DNA of 64,000 nucleotides from Adhaeribacter terrigena (GTDB taxonomy: Bacteria > Bacteroidota > Bacteroidia > Cytophagales > Hymenobacteraceae), in NCBI RefSeq assembly GCF_016623615.1, contig NZ_JAEHFX010000006.1:62001-126000 (forward strand), in the 5' to 3' direction. The notes under the pieces are model-generated. The model did no database searches. It worked only from the letters and a program-made list of their open reading frames with translations, and was not told where the DNA came from. The first letter of the stretch is position 1, and each line of letters begins with the position of its first letter. Below are positions 26,442 to 33,999 of the stretch, in pieces. Made by a program: the position numbers and the translations under genes.

Positions 26442-27764
26442 ATGCTTACCGCCGAAATCATATTCAACTACGTCTGGCTGCATTTCTGCTCCCTTTATCC
26501 GGAAGCAAAAAAGCTAAGGGTAGATTATGGTTCGGCGCAAAATGGTAACGTAATTATTCCCGCCAAGGGCCTGACTTTTTTCGAAAAAAACCTGCCGTTT
26601 CCGGAAGCAATTTGCTGGCAAAAATGGGACGATCAAAACGTGCCTATCCTGTTTCAAACTGAACTTACCGAAGCCATTTCCGAAGCGGGGCAAATTGTAA
26701 CGATCAACGCCGATATCATTGCCGGGGCATTTTATTTTCTGAGTGGCTGGCAGGAAATTCATGCTAAAGAACGCGACCGTTTTGGACGTTTTCCTTATAA
26801 AGCAAGCCTGCAATTTCAGCACAACTTTGTTGCAGTTCCGATCGTGAATTATTACTTCGATATTCTGAGAACGGCGCTGGAAAAAGGGTATGATATTTCC
26901 CTCCGAAACTCACAAAACCAGTTTGCCACTTTTCTTTCGCACGATGTAGACCGGCTCGAAAGTGCCTGGAAAGTGGAAGGTCTGCGCCAACTAAAAAAAG
27001 GCAACCTGCTGCAAATTCCCAAACTTGGCTGGCAAAAATTACGCGGTGCCGACCATTGGCACAACCTGAAAACGGTAGCGAAAACGGTGAAAAAACTCGG
27101 CGGCATTTCTACGTTTTTCTGGCTGGCGCAAAAAGGAAAATACCAAAACCATCCGAATGCTGATTACAATATTTCGGAATCAAAATATCAGCAACTCATA
27201 AAATTCCTGGAAGACGAAGGTTTTGAAAATGCGGTGCACGGAAGTTTCGGAAGTTCAGAAAATGCAGCACAGTTAAAAAATGAAGCTGCGAAAATAAATG
27301 CTAAAGTCTCCGGCAACCGTTTTCATTATTTGTGCTTCGATCCGGAAAAAACGCCGCAAAATTTAGCTCAGGCTGGTATTAATTACGACAGCACGCTGGG
27401 CTTTGCCGAACATTTCGGTTTCCGTAACGCGTATTGTTTCCCATTCCGGCCATTCGACTTTTCGAGCCTGAAACCCTACCCTTTTCTGGAAGTTCCGCTT
27501 AACCTCATGGACGCTACGTTGTGGCACCCAAATTATCTGCAAATTCCGCCTGAAAAAGTGGCCGAAACTATAAAACCGATGCTGCTGGAAATAAAAAAAT
27601 TCGGCGGCGTATTGGGTTTGCTCTGGCACAACGAAAATTTTTCAGAACTCAACACGAAAAATGGTTTAAGGGCGTTTGAAAATATCATGCACGAGCTGCT
27701 GCAACTGGAAACACAATTCAAAACCGGCGCCCAACTTTACCACGATTTTTCCAAAAAACTATAG
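26442..27764 (+). CDS. Polysaccharide deacetylase-like protein
   Basis: The 440-residue product has an N-terminal region (~1-150) often seen before such domains (KGLTFFEKNLPFPEA, FLSGWQEIHAKERDRFGRFP). A NodB-like barrel follows: FLSHDVDRLES (metal Asp), HGSFGSSE, NYDSTLGFAEHFGFRNAYC, LWHNENFSE. The ATG at 26442 is chosen because the sequence upstream belongs to the preceding gene in another frame. It may deacetylate a sugar of the surface glycan. The activity is not proven by sequence. Confidence 0.72.
   Translation: MLTAEIIFNYVWLHFCSLYPEAKKLRVDYGSAQNGNVIIPAKGLTFFEKNLPFPEAICWQKWDDQNVPILFQTELTEAISEAGQIVTINADIIAGAFYFLSGWQEIHAKERDRFGRFPYKASLQFQHNFVAVPIVNYYFDILRTALEKGYDISLRNSQNQFATFLSHDVDRLESAWKVEGLRQLKKGNLLQIPKLGWQKLRGADHWHNLKTVAKTVKKLGGISTFFWLAQKGKYQNHPNADYNISESKYQQLIKFLEDEGFENAVHGSFGSSENAAQLKNEAAKINAKVSGNRFHYLCFDPEKTPQNLAQAGINYDSTLGFAEHFGFRNAYCFPFRPFDFSSLKPYPFLEVPLNLMDATLWHPNYLQIPPEKVAETIKPMLLEIKKFGGVLGLLWHNENFSELNTKNGLRAFENIMHELLQLETQFKTGAQLYHDFSKKL
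27069..27099 (+). repeat. CGSTA motif copy 13 (inside the deacetylase-like gene)
   Basis: Core CGGTAGCG, AAAA, then AAAAACTC at 13 nt. It is read as Lys-Thr-Val-Ala-Lys. Confidence 0.65.
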
Positions 27765-27852
27765 TAAAGAATTTCAGGCAGGCTGCGGCAATTCATGCGG
27801 AACGCAAATTTCCTAACAGCGCATTATACAAAACCGATCCGGAAATTTCGTG

Positions 27853-27860
27853 TACTTTTG
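27853..27860 (+). promoter_or_regulatory. TAnnTTTG box upstream of the flippase gene
   Basis: TACTTTTG lies 22 nt before the GTG start at 27883. No TTG was found at 19-21 nt upstream. Confidence 0.45.
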
Positions 27861-27882
27861 TGCCTTACAATAAAGAATAAAC

Positions 27883-29361
27883 GTGGGCGTAATTAAAAAA
27901 CAAGGCATTCAGAATACCATCATTTCTTATTTAGGCATGGTGCTTGGTTTTGTGAATGTCATTTATTTAATGCCCAACTTTCTGGCTCCCGAGCAGGTTG
28001 GTCTTACCAAATTGCTGATCTCCGTTTCGGCCATGTTTGCCCAGTTTTCCGCGCTGGGTTTTGCCAACATGACCTTTAAATTCTTCCCCTATTACCGCGA
28101 TAAAGAAAAAGGACATCAGGGTTTTTTCTTCATGCTGCTGCTAATTCCATTCATCAGTTTTCTGATTCTCATGGTGCTGGCGCTGATTTTCAAGCCCTGG
28201 GTGCTGCAGTATTATAAGGCGGAAGATGCGGCTTTACTGCTTAAATACTACAACCACATCCTGCTGCTGGCTTTTTTCACCTTGCTCTATATTCTGCAGG
28301 ATGCTTACCTGAAATCGCTGTACAAAACGGTGGTTTCTTCCTTTGTACAGGATCTTTTCCTGCGGGTTTTAACTTCACTGCTCATTGCGCTTTACGCTTT
28401 TGACTGGGTAAATTTCGAAACTTTTGTTTATCTCTATATTGGCATTAACTGCAGCATTGCGCTGGTACTCACGGTCTACATTGTTTTCCTGAAACAACTT
28501 TTTATCCGCCCTAATCTCCAGGCTTTTAAGGTGCGGCCATTCAAAGAAGTGCTGGGCTACGGCATGTTCTCGTTTGTCGGCAATATTTCGTCGGTGATCA
28601 TCAACAACATCGATTCGCTCATGATCCTGAATTACCTGAGCCTAGATGCAGTGGGTATTTTCATGACCGCCAATTTCGTTACCAGCACTATCCGTATCCC
28701 GTCGCAATCCATCCTTAAAATTGTAGTGCCGCAAGTAGGAGATTACTGGCGCGAAAACAATTTACCGGCCCTCCAGACTCTTTACCGGCGGGTTACTTCC
28801 ATAAACCTGGTGCTGGGTTGTTTACTTTTCATCGGTATCTGGGCCAACATCGACAATATCTACGCCATCATGCCCAAGGTTTATAACGAAGGCAAGTACG
28901 TGTTTTTCTTCCTGGGCCTGGCGCGTCTATTCGATATTGCAACCGGTCTGAACGGGGTAATTCTGCTCACTTCCCATAAATTCCGCTACGACCTTTTGTT
29001 CAACGCATTACTGGCGGCAATTACCATCGGCACCAATTATATTTTCATTCCAACCTACGGCATAAACGGCGCAGCCTTTGCCTCCATGCTGGCCATTGTT
29101 TCCATTAACCTGGCGCGGCTTTTCTTCGTGTGGGCCCAGTTCAACATGCAGCCTTTCGTTTGGCGCTCGCTGCTGATTGTTGGCATTGCCATCGTGGTTT
29201 ATTTACTTTCCGAACTGATACCGGTGCTACCGAATGCCTTCCTCGACATTATCGTGCGTTCGGCGTTTATTGCTTTGCTTTACGGCCTGCTGATCCTGGC
29301 ACTGAAAGCTTCGCCGGATGCTACTAATTTCTGGAAGAACCTGCTTAAACGCATTCGTTAG
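27883..29361 (+). CDS. Polysaccharide/lipid-linked sugar flippase (Wzx-like)
   Basis: The 492-residue product has 12-14 hydrophobic segments and starts GVIKKQGIQNTIISYLGMVL. It includes FANMTFKFFPYYRDKEKGH and NNIDSLMILNYLSLDAVGIF, typical of the MOP-superfamily flippases that turn lipid-linked oligosaccharides across the inner membrane. GTG is the start. As the last gene of the locus it fits export of the pseudaminate-containing glycan. Confidence 0.85.
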   Translation: MGVIKKQGIQNTIISYLGMVLGFVNVIYLMPNFLAPEQVGLTKLLISVSAMFAQFSALGFANMTFKFFPYYRDKEKGHQGFFFMLLLIPFISFLILMVLALIFKPWVLQYYKAEDAALLLKYYNHILLLAFFTLLYILQDAYLKSLYKTVVSSFVQDLFLRVLTSLLIALYAFDWVNFETFVYLYIGINCSIALVLTVYIVFLKQLFIRPNLQAFKVRPFKEVLGYGMFSFVGNISSVIINNIDSLMILNYLSLDAVGIFMTANFVTSTIRIPSQSILKIVVPQVGDYWRENNLPALQTLYRRVTSINLVLGCLLFIGIWANIDNIYAIMPKVYNEGKYVFFFLGLARLFDIATGLNGVILLTSHKFRYDLLFNALLAAITIGTNYIFIPTYGINGAAFASMLAIVSINLARLFFVWAQFNMQPFVWRSLLIVGIAIVVYLLSELIPVLPNAFLDIIVRSAFIALLYGLLILALKASPDATNFWKNLLKRIR

Positions 29362-29381
29362 AAAATGCACTTTTTCTGCTC

Positions 29382-29411
29382 AAAACGCTATCCTTTGGCC
29401 CTCCAAAACTC
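29382..29411 (+). repeat. CGSTA motif copy 14
   Basis: Core CGCTATCC, TTT, then CAAAACTC at 13 nt. It starts 20 bp after the flippase stop. Confidence 0.65.
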
Positions 29412-29554
29412 TTAGTTGCCAATCCGTTGCTGCCCGAATGCCAGGTAAAATTGTATTGTTTATTGTAGCATTCTGAAACAAAGCCGCTGCACTTTCGTTA
29501 CAAACCCCAATTCTGAAATATCAGAATTTTACAATTAAACTAAACGAAAGAACT

Positions 29555-30421
29555 ATGAAACGTAATTTTCAGGGCCAGGCTTTTGCATTGCTCGTAACCG
29601 CCGGTCTGATCTTCGGAAATACTGCCTGCACAAAATCGGAGCGTGTTGAAACCGAAACTACGGTAGAAAATACCGGTACTGCGGTGAAAAATGAAAGCGA
29701 AGAAGCTTATACCAATTTCAAGAACTGGATCGATGAAAAAGAACGCGACACGGCTTACGTGTACGACAGCGAACGCGACTGGAACGAAGTAATTGCTAAC
29801 CGCGAAGATGCATACAACGAACGCGTAGCCGCGGTTGATAAAAATGCCAAATATTACGACGATGCCCGCCGTGCGGAAATTGAGGAAATGAAAACCCGGT
29901 ACAGTACCAACTGGCAAACCCGCCGGGCCGCATACGCTTCTTACGGAAAATCCGATTCCCTCCGTCCGGTATATTTAACCGTTCCGGATAACGCCTCCGA
30001 CCTGAATGCTTTAACGCCGGCCAATATCCGGGCAGCTTACGAAAATTTTGTAGCCAAAGTGCAGGAAAACAAAGAATCTTACACCAACGCCGACTGGCAG
30101 GTTGTAGATGCTATGTGGACCGATCTGGACGCCCGTAAAAACGCCATTCAGGAACAGCTTTCGGCCAAAGACAAATTGGAAATTGGCAAAGCTAAAACCA
30201 AGTATCAGGCGATGAAAGCGGCCAGCAAAACCGGTAATACTGCCGAGCGGGTAGGTTCCAATATTAAAGATGGTGCCCAAACCGGTGCAGAAAAAACCTC
30301 CGATGCTGCCAAAGAAGGTGGTTCAAAAGTAGGTAACGCGGCTAAAAAAGTAGGCTCCGAAACCAAAGACCTCTACAAAAAAGCCGAAGACAAAGTAGAC
30401 GGTACCAAAGACCGTAAATAA
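29555..30421 (+). CDS. Charged lipoprotein with Lys/Ala-rich tail
   Basis: The 288-residue product has a signal peptide with a lipobox at NTAC (Cys ~26), then an acidic helical region rich in Glu/Tyr/Arg (YTNFKNWIDEKERDTAYVYD). The last ~55 residues repeat 11-residue-like units with Ala/Lys/Gly (GAQTGAEKTSDAAKEGGSKV), resembling LEA or YtxH-type stress proteins. Probable periplasmic stress protein; the family is not recognised with certainty. Confidence 0.65.
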   Translation: MKRNFQGQAFALLVTAGLIFGNTACTKSERVETETTVENTGTAVKNESEEAYTNFKNWIDEKERDTAYVYDSERDWNEVIANREDAYNERVAAVDKNAKYYDDARRAEIEEMKTRYSTNWQTRRAAYASYGKSDSLRPVYLTVPDNASDLNALTPANIRAAYENFVAKVQENKESYTNADWQVVDAMWTDLDARKNAIQEQLSAKDKLEIGKAKTKYQAMKAASKTGNTAERVGSNIKDGAQTGAEKTSDAAKEGGSKVGNAAKKVGSETKDLYKKAEDKVDGTKDRK

Positions 30422-30450
30422 AAACGCTATCTTTTTAAAGCAAAAAATTC
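30420..30450 (+). repeat. CGSTA motif copy 15
   Basis: Core CGCTATCT, TTTT, then AAAAATTC. It directly follows the stop codon of the lipoprotein gene. Confidence 0.7.
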
Positions 30451-30479
30451 CGGTTCAGGTTTGAGCCGGAGTTTTTTTT
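30449..30479 (+). terminator. Intrinsic terminator
   Basis: The stem TCCGGTTCA / TTGAGCCGGA is followed by a T-run. It ends the lipoprotein transcript and is joined to motif copy 15. Confidence 0.8.
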
Positions 30480-30497
30480 ATTTCAGATTGATTTATT

Positions 30498-31394
30498 TCA
30501 TTTCCCCAGCGCCTGGCTCGTAAATAAATACAGTTTATAAAGATCGAAATACTTCAAATTCGGATTAGCGGAACGCAGGTTTTGCAGCATCATGCCCCGC
30601 ATCGGCCGGAAAGCGAGTAAAAAGATCCGGGCCATACCCGTTTTCCGCAGCAGTTCGTAGCTTTTTATCAGCTTGCTATCCGAAATACTGGGCTGGATCT
30701 GGTAAAGCTGGTATAGATTTTTTATGGCCTGCCGGGTTTTTTTAAGAAAATCTACGGCTGGCTCCAGCCCCAGGTGAATCACCGGGTTGTTTATATGTTT
30801 CACCGAAACGCCGGCTTTTTCCAGCTCCCAGCCAAATTTGGTATCTTCGTGGCCGTAGCCCTGCAATTCGGTATTAAGCTGGTGTTTCAGGTAAACTTCT
30901 TTCCGGATCAGGATATTATTGAGCGTGAGGCTGGTATACGGATTTTTATTGCGAATAGCGGCCAGCTTTTCTTCCCGCATTTTGCCATAGTGCCAGCGCA
31001 GCATATACATATCCGAAGGGGCTTCGGGTTCATAAACCGTTCCGCCAATTAATACATCGGCTTCCTCAGGGCATTCCCAATAGCGCTTTACAAATTCCTC
31101 ATCAGGCAGGGCGCTATCGTTATCCAGGAAAAGCAGGTAACGGAAATTTGCATCCTGAGCCAGGCAATTCCGGATGGCAGCCCGCCCTACGTTCTGGCGC
31201 ATTTCCACGTATCGGATCTCGGGTTCTTCGTTCAGGTAACGGTGTTTATTCCGGAATTTTTCTTCCGAAGCATCGTCGTAAAGTAGTATTTCAAAACGGC
31301 TGGTCAGGCTCCGGCATTGTGCCAACAGGCTTTCCACCAGTTTGGTTACATCCTGGTTATAGATCGGTATGAGAACGGATAACTCAGAAACCAT
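30498..31394 (-). CDS. Glycosyltransferase family 2 protein
   Basis: The 298-residue product has LSVLIPIYNQDVTKLVESLL, ILLYDDASEEKF, NVGRAAIRNCLAQDA, the DxD-like LFLDNDSALP, and GYGHEDTKFGWELEKAG. These mark a GT-A family 2 enzyme. It overlaps the upstream ftsE by 11 bp and is likely translated with it, an odd pairing also seen in some other Bacteroidota. The substrate is unknown. Confidence 0.87.
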   Translation of the reverse strand: MVSELSVLIPIYNQDVTKLVESLLAQCRSLTSRFEILLYDDASEEKFRNKHRYLNEEPEIRYVEMRQNVGRAAIRNCLAQDANFRYLLFLDNDSALPDEEFVKRYWECPEEADVLIGGTVYEPEAPSDMYMLRWHYGKMREEKLAAIRNKNPYTSLTLNNILIRKEVYLKHQLNTELQGYGHEDTKFGWELEKAGVSVKHINNPVIHLGLEPAVDFLKKTRQAIKNLYQLYQIQPSISDSKLIKSYELLRKTGMARIFLLAFRPMRGMMLQNLRSANPNLKYFDLYKLYLFTSQALGK

Positions 31395-32100
31395 TCCGCA
31401 ACGTGAAATTTTCCTTAGCCGAATCGAAGATCCGGTTATGTTCGCATTTCAGAATGCGTTGCGGATTCTCGTTTATGAGTTCGTAATTATGGGTAGCCAT
31501 TAAAACGGCTGTGCCCGAACTGTTAATTTCCTGGAATAATTTCAGAATGCCGCGGGTAACTTCCGGGTCCAGGTTTCCGGTTGGTTCATCGGCGAAAAGA
31601 ATTACGGGTTCGTTCAGCAGTGCGCGGGCGATTACAATGCGTTGCTGCTCCCCGCCCGAAAGCTGGTGTGGCATTTTACTGGCGGCAGAATCTAAACCAA
31701 CGCGCATCAATACTTCGGAAATGCGCTGCTTGATCTTTTTTTTATCGTTCCAGCCGGTGGCTTTTAAAACAAAACTCAGGTTCTCCGAAACACTCCGGTC
31801 AAAAAGTAACTGGAAATCCTGGAATACGATGCCTACTTTTCTTCTTAAATAAGGCACTTTATTGCGGGCCAGTTTCTGCAGGTTGTAACCGGCTACGCTC
31901 ATTTGTCCGCTGGCCAGCGGTAGATCAGCATATAAGGTTTTCAGAAGCGAGCTCTTACCGCTGCCGGTGCGGCCTACCAGGTACACAAACTCGCCTTTTT
32001 CAATCTCAAACGATACTTTTTCCAGCACTGTCTGTACATCCTGCATCACCATTACATCGCGCAGACTTACTACCGGGCTTGCTGAAAATTCGTTGCTCAT
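31384..32100 (-). CDS. ftsE: Cell division ATP-binding protein FtsE
   Basis: The 238-residue ABC ATPase has Walker A GRTGSGKSS, Q-loop VFQDFQLLFDRSV, signature LSGGEQQRIVIARALL, Walker B ILFADEPTGNLDP and MATHNYELI. With FtsX it controls peptidoglycan hydrolases at the division site. The ATG at 32100 begins the conserved start. An upstream in-frame start adds 43 residues that are unlike the family. No ftsX lies next to it. Confidence 0.9.
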   Translation of the reverse strand: MSNEFSASPVVSLRDVMVMQDVQTVLEKVSFEIEKGEFVYLVGRTGSGKSSLLKTLYADLPLASGQMSVAGYNLQKLARNKVPYLRRKVGIVFQDFQLLFDRSVSENLSFVLKATGWNDKKKIKQRISEVLMRVGLDSAASKMPHQLSGGEQQRIVIARALLNEPVILFADEPTGNLDPEVTRGILKLFQEINSSGTAVLMATHNYELINENPQRILKCEHNRIFDSAKENFTLRNGF

Positions 32101-32273
32101 TGAAAAGATTAGAAACGTTGGAAATGTGAAGATATAAAATTTGAAATTCCGGAAAGGGCTTCCGGCTAACTTTATTGCAAAAATACAAAAACAGGAAGTA
32201 AAAGTGCACCTGCGCGATGCGAGCAACAAAATACAACTTCAAACTACCTCAAAAAACGGCAAACCAAATCCCG

Positions 32274-32303
32274 AAAACGCTAGGCTTTCCGGACGAAAAA
32301 GTG
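32274..32303 (+). repeat. CGSTA motif copy 16
   Basis: Core CGCTAGGC, TTT, then AAAAAGTG at 13 nt. It lies in the spacer upstream of ftsE. Confidence 0.65.
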
Positions 32304-32413
32304 CTGTAAATTTTTCATGCATACCCAGCATTTTCATACCTGATCCATGCACAAAAAAAAAGCGAAAACCAGAAATCGGCCTTCGCATTCTTGAGGAGTA
32401 AGCTATAGAATTT

Positions 32414-32617
32414 TTACAATTCCAGTTTCTGTAATTTTCCAAAACTCAGGCTTTCGATCAAAGCAGCCAGGGCATCTTCTTTGCCATCCAGTCCATAACG
32501 GTCCAGATTTTTAAGCGGCCGGTCGGCCCGGAAATACGCGATCAGCACAAAATTTTCATCGCGCAACTGAATATAATCCGGAATTTTGGCCTTGCCTTTT
32601 ACTTTGATGATATACAT
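32414..32617 (-). CDS. Conserved-looking small protein, function unknown
   Basis: The 67-residue product MYIIKVKGKAKIPDYIQLRD is followed by ENFVLIAYFRADRPLKNLDR and a helical C-terminus. It looks like a compact alpha/beta protein with no signal peptide or membrane segment. It lies between ftsE and a transaldolase-like gene on the same strand. I do not recognise its family. Confidence 0.6.
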   Translation of the reverse strand: MYIIKVKGKAKIPDYIQLRDENFVLIAYFRADRPLKNLDRYGLDGKEDALAALIESLSFGKLQKLEL

Positions 32618-32628
32618 GATAGTTGTTG

Positions 32629-32695
32629 GTTGTTGGTTATTGATTGTTAGTATAGCAATTTAAAGCTGAATTGCTAACAACCAATAACCAACAAC
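32629..32695. repeat. Inverted repeat built from GTTGTTGGTTATTG words
   Basis: The left arm GTTGTTGGTTATTG (32629-32642) plus TTGTTAG and AGCAATT pairs with the right arm AATTGCTAACAA, CCAATAACCAACAAC. It could act as a hairpin after the transaldolase-like gene. AATAACCAACAAC recurs at 41275. Confidence 0.65.
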
Positions 32696-32699
32696 TTAA

Positions 32700-33356
32700 T
32701 TAAGCGTTTACTTTCTGGTGGTCGGCCAGGAACTTGGCTAAACCACTGTCGGTAAGCGGGTGATTCAATAAAGCCGTAATTACGTTCAGCGGGCAGGTTA
32801 CCACATCGGCACCAATTTCGGCGCACTGCACCAGGTGCATTACGTGGCGAACCGAAGCTGCCAGCACCTGGGTCTGGTAACCGTAGTTGGCATAAATGCT
32901 CACGATCTGTTCGATCAGCTGCAAACCATCGGTCGCGATATCATCTAAACGGCCTACGAAAGGAGAAACATACGTGGCGCCGGCCTTGGCGGCCAATAAC
33001 GCCTGACCAGCCGAGAAAACTAATGTACAGTTGGTTTTGATACCTTTCTGGCTGAAATAACGGATGGCTTTTACGCCTTCTTTTGTCATCGGCACTTTTA
33101 CCACGATGTTCGGGTGCAGTTGCGCCAGGTTTTCGCCTTCATTGATCATGCCTTCGTAATCCGTAGCAATTACTTCCGCACTGATGTCGCCGTCTACAAT
33201 TTCGCAGATCGCTTTGTAGTGTGCCATCACGGCATCGTAACCTTTAATGCCTTCTTTAGCCATCAGGCTTGGGTTGGTAGTTACGCCATCGAGTACACCC
33301 AGATCATGCGCTTCGCGGATCTCGTTCAGGTTTGCGGTATCAACAAAAAATTTCAT
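32700..33356 (-). CDS. fsa: Transaldolase / fructose-6-phosphate aldolase family
   Basis: The 218-residue product [20 protein letters not shown] has [14 protein letters not shown], the Schiff-base lysine in [31 protein letters not shown] and [10 protein letters not shown]. Length and motifs match the short transaldolase/FSA group. Transaldolase and F6P aldolase activities cannot be separated from sequence alone. It probably serves the non-oxidative pentose phosphate pathway. Confidence 0.92.
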   Translation of the reverse strand: MKFFVDTANLNEIREAHDLGVLDGVTTNPSLMAKEGIKGYDAVMAHYKAICEIVDGDISAEVIATDYEGMINEGENLAQLHPNIVVKVPMTKEGVKAIRYFSQKGIKTNCTLVFSAGQALLAAKAGATYVSPFVGRLDDIATDGLQLIEQIVSIYANYGYQTQVLAASVRHVMHLVQCAEIGADVVTCPLNVITALLNHPLTDSGLAKFLADHQKVNA

Positions 33357-33443
33357 AAGTATTTAAAGAGTATTGTTTTCCGGCCGCAAAGCTACGGTTT
33401 AATTTCAGGAAAACGGCAGAAAAAGGAAAGAATTTGCGTACAG

Positions 33444-33473
33444 AAAACGCTATGGAAAGGGCAAAAAAAAGTG
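33444..33473 (+). repeat. CGSTA motif copy 17
   Basis: Core CGCTATGG, AAA, then a long A-tract with AAAAAGTG. On the other strand this A-tract is the T-run that ends the SRP RNA. Confidence 0.65.
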
Positions 33474-33564
33474 GCAAACCGAGAATCGCACCGCTACAAC
33501 CGCCTACCCTTGCTACCTTCCGGTCCTGGGGGAGTTCAGCAGGAGCTGGTCGTTCCGATTTGCC
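33473..33564 (-). ncRNA. ffs: Signal recognition particle RNA (small bacterial type)
   Basis: On the minus strand the conserved SRP domain reads CCCCCAGGACCGGAAGGTAG followed by CAAGGGTA, the tetraloop and internal loops that bind Ffh. The ends GGCAAA and TTTGCC pair to close the hairpin of about 92 nt. A T-run (CCACTTTTTTTTGCC) directly follows. A full promoter lies upstream at 33569-33600. Confidence 0.93.
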
Positions 33565-33568
33565 GTTG

Positions 33569-33600
33569 CAAAGATACGTTAACTTTTAGCTGAAATGCAA
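33569..33600 (-). promoter_or_regulatory. Promoter of the SRP RNA gene
   Basis: On the minus strand TTG, a 21-nt spacer and TATCTTTG match the Bacteroidota promoter, with the RNA starting 4-5 nt after the -7 box. The RNA end is independently set, so this anchors promoter calls elsewhere in the window. Confidence 0.88.
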
Positions 33601-33603
33601 GCG

Positions 33604-33633
33604 CAACGGTAGGTTTTTCTATGAAAAAAGTCA
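33604..33633 (+). repeat. CGSTA motif copy 18
   Basis: Core CGGTAGGT, TTTT, then AAAAAGTC at 13 nt. It lies just upstream of the SRP RNA promoter, on the opposite strand. Confidence 0.7.
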
Positions 33634-33716
33634 TGTTTACTGCAAGGCATTAAGAATGAGCAGATTCATTTTATTTTATTTTTGGAATGCGGCTTGCAAT
33701 CTATATTGGAATGCGT

Positions 33717-33745
33717 GTAGAAAGGTTGCAATGCAACGTCTCTAC
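33717..33745. repeat. REP-like palindrome
   Basis: GTAGAAAGGTTGCAATGCAA followed by CGTCTCTAC is a 29-bp palindrome with two mismatched pairs. It resembles the GTAGAGACGTTGC family of short palindromic repeats that I recall from Bacteroidota and cyanobacteria. Confidence 0.6.
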
Positions 33746-33887
33746 GGGATCCACGGTATTGCAGGAATCCATCCAGACCCACGGGCAAACCATAACAATA
33801 CGTAATAACAAACCCGACGTTTACCGCAAAATACTTTATTACCTTCAGGCAGTAATTCCGAAAGATCAGGTTTAACATAAACGCATG

Positions 33888-33918
33888 AAAACGCTACCCT
33901 TTTCACCCCAAAAACTCA
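33888..33918 (+). repeat. CGSTA motif copy 19
   Basis: Core CGCTACCC, TTTT, then AAAAACTC at 13 nt. It lies 50 bp upstream of the guaA promoter. Confidence 0.7.
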
Positions 33919-33964
33919 TACTCCGGCCCTAGTTTCTATAAAACAATAAAACATCAAACTACTT

Positions 33965-33996
33965 TTGGCAAAAACCGCTTGCATCTGTTACCTTTG
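33965..33996 (+). promoter_or_regulatory. Promoter of guaA
   Basis: TTG at 33965-33967, a 21-nt spacer and TACCTTTG at 33989-33996 give the same geometry as the SRP RNA promoter. The guaA ATG at 34000 falls almost on the expected transcription start. Confidence 0.8.
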
Positions 33997-33999
33997 CGC

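Larger units (their letters stand above)
33634..33964. other. Spacer between SRP RNA and guaA
   Basis: It holds a REP-like palindrome (33717) and motif copy 19. Two short overlapping frames on opposite strands (33666-33878 and 33687-33875) look like chance. No gene is supported. Confidence 0.5.

Noticed and set aside
33473-33564. tmRNA or RNase P RNA as alternatives for the structured RNA
   Set aside because: The CAGGACCGGAAGGTAGCAAG loop and the ~92-nt hairpin are specific to small SRP RNA.
33666-33878. Two overlapping ~65-codon frames on opposite strands near the SRP RNA
   Set aside because: Both run through the REP-like palindrome, and neither shows protein-like composition.
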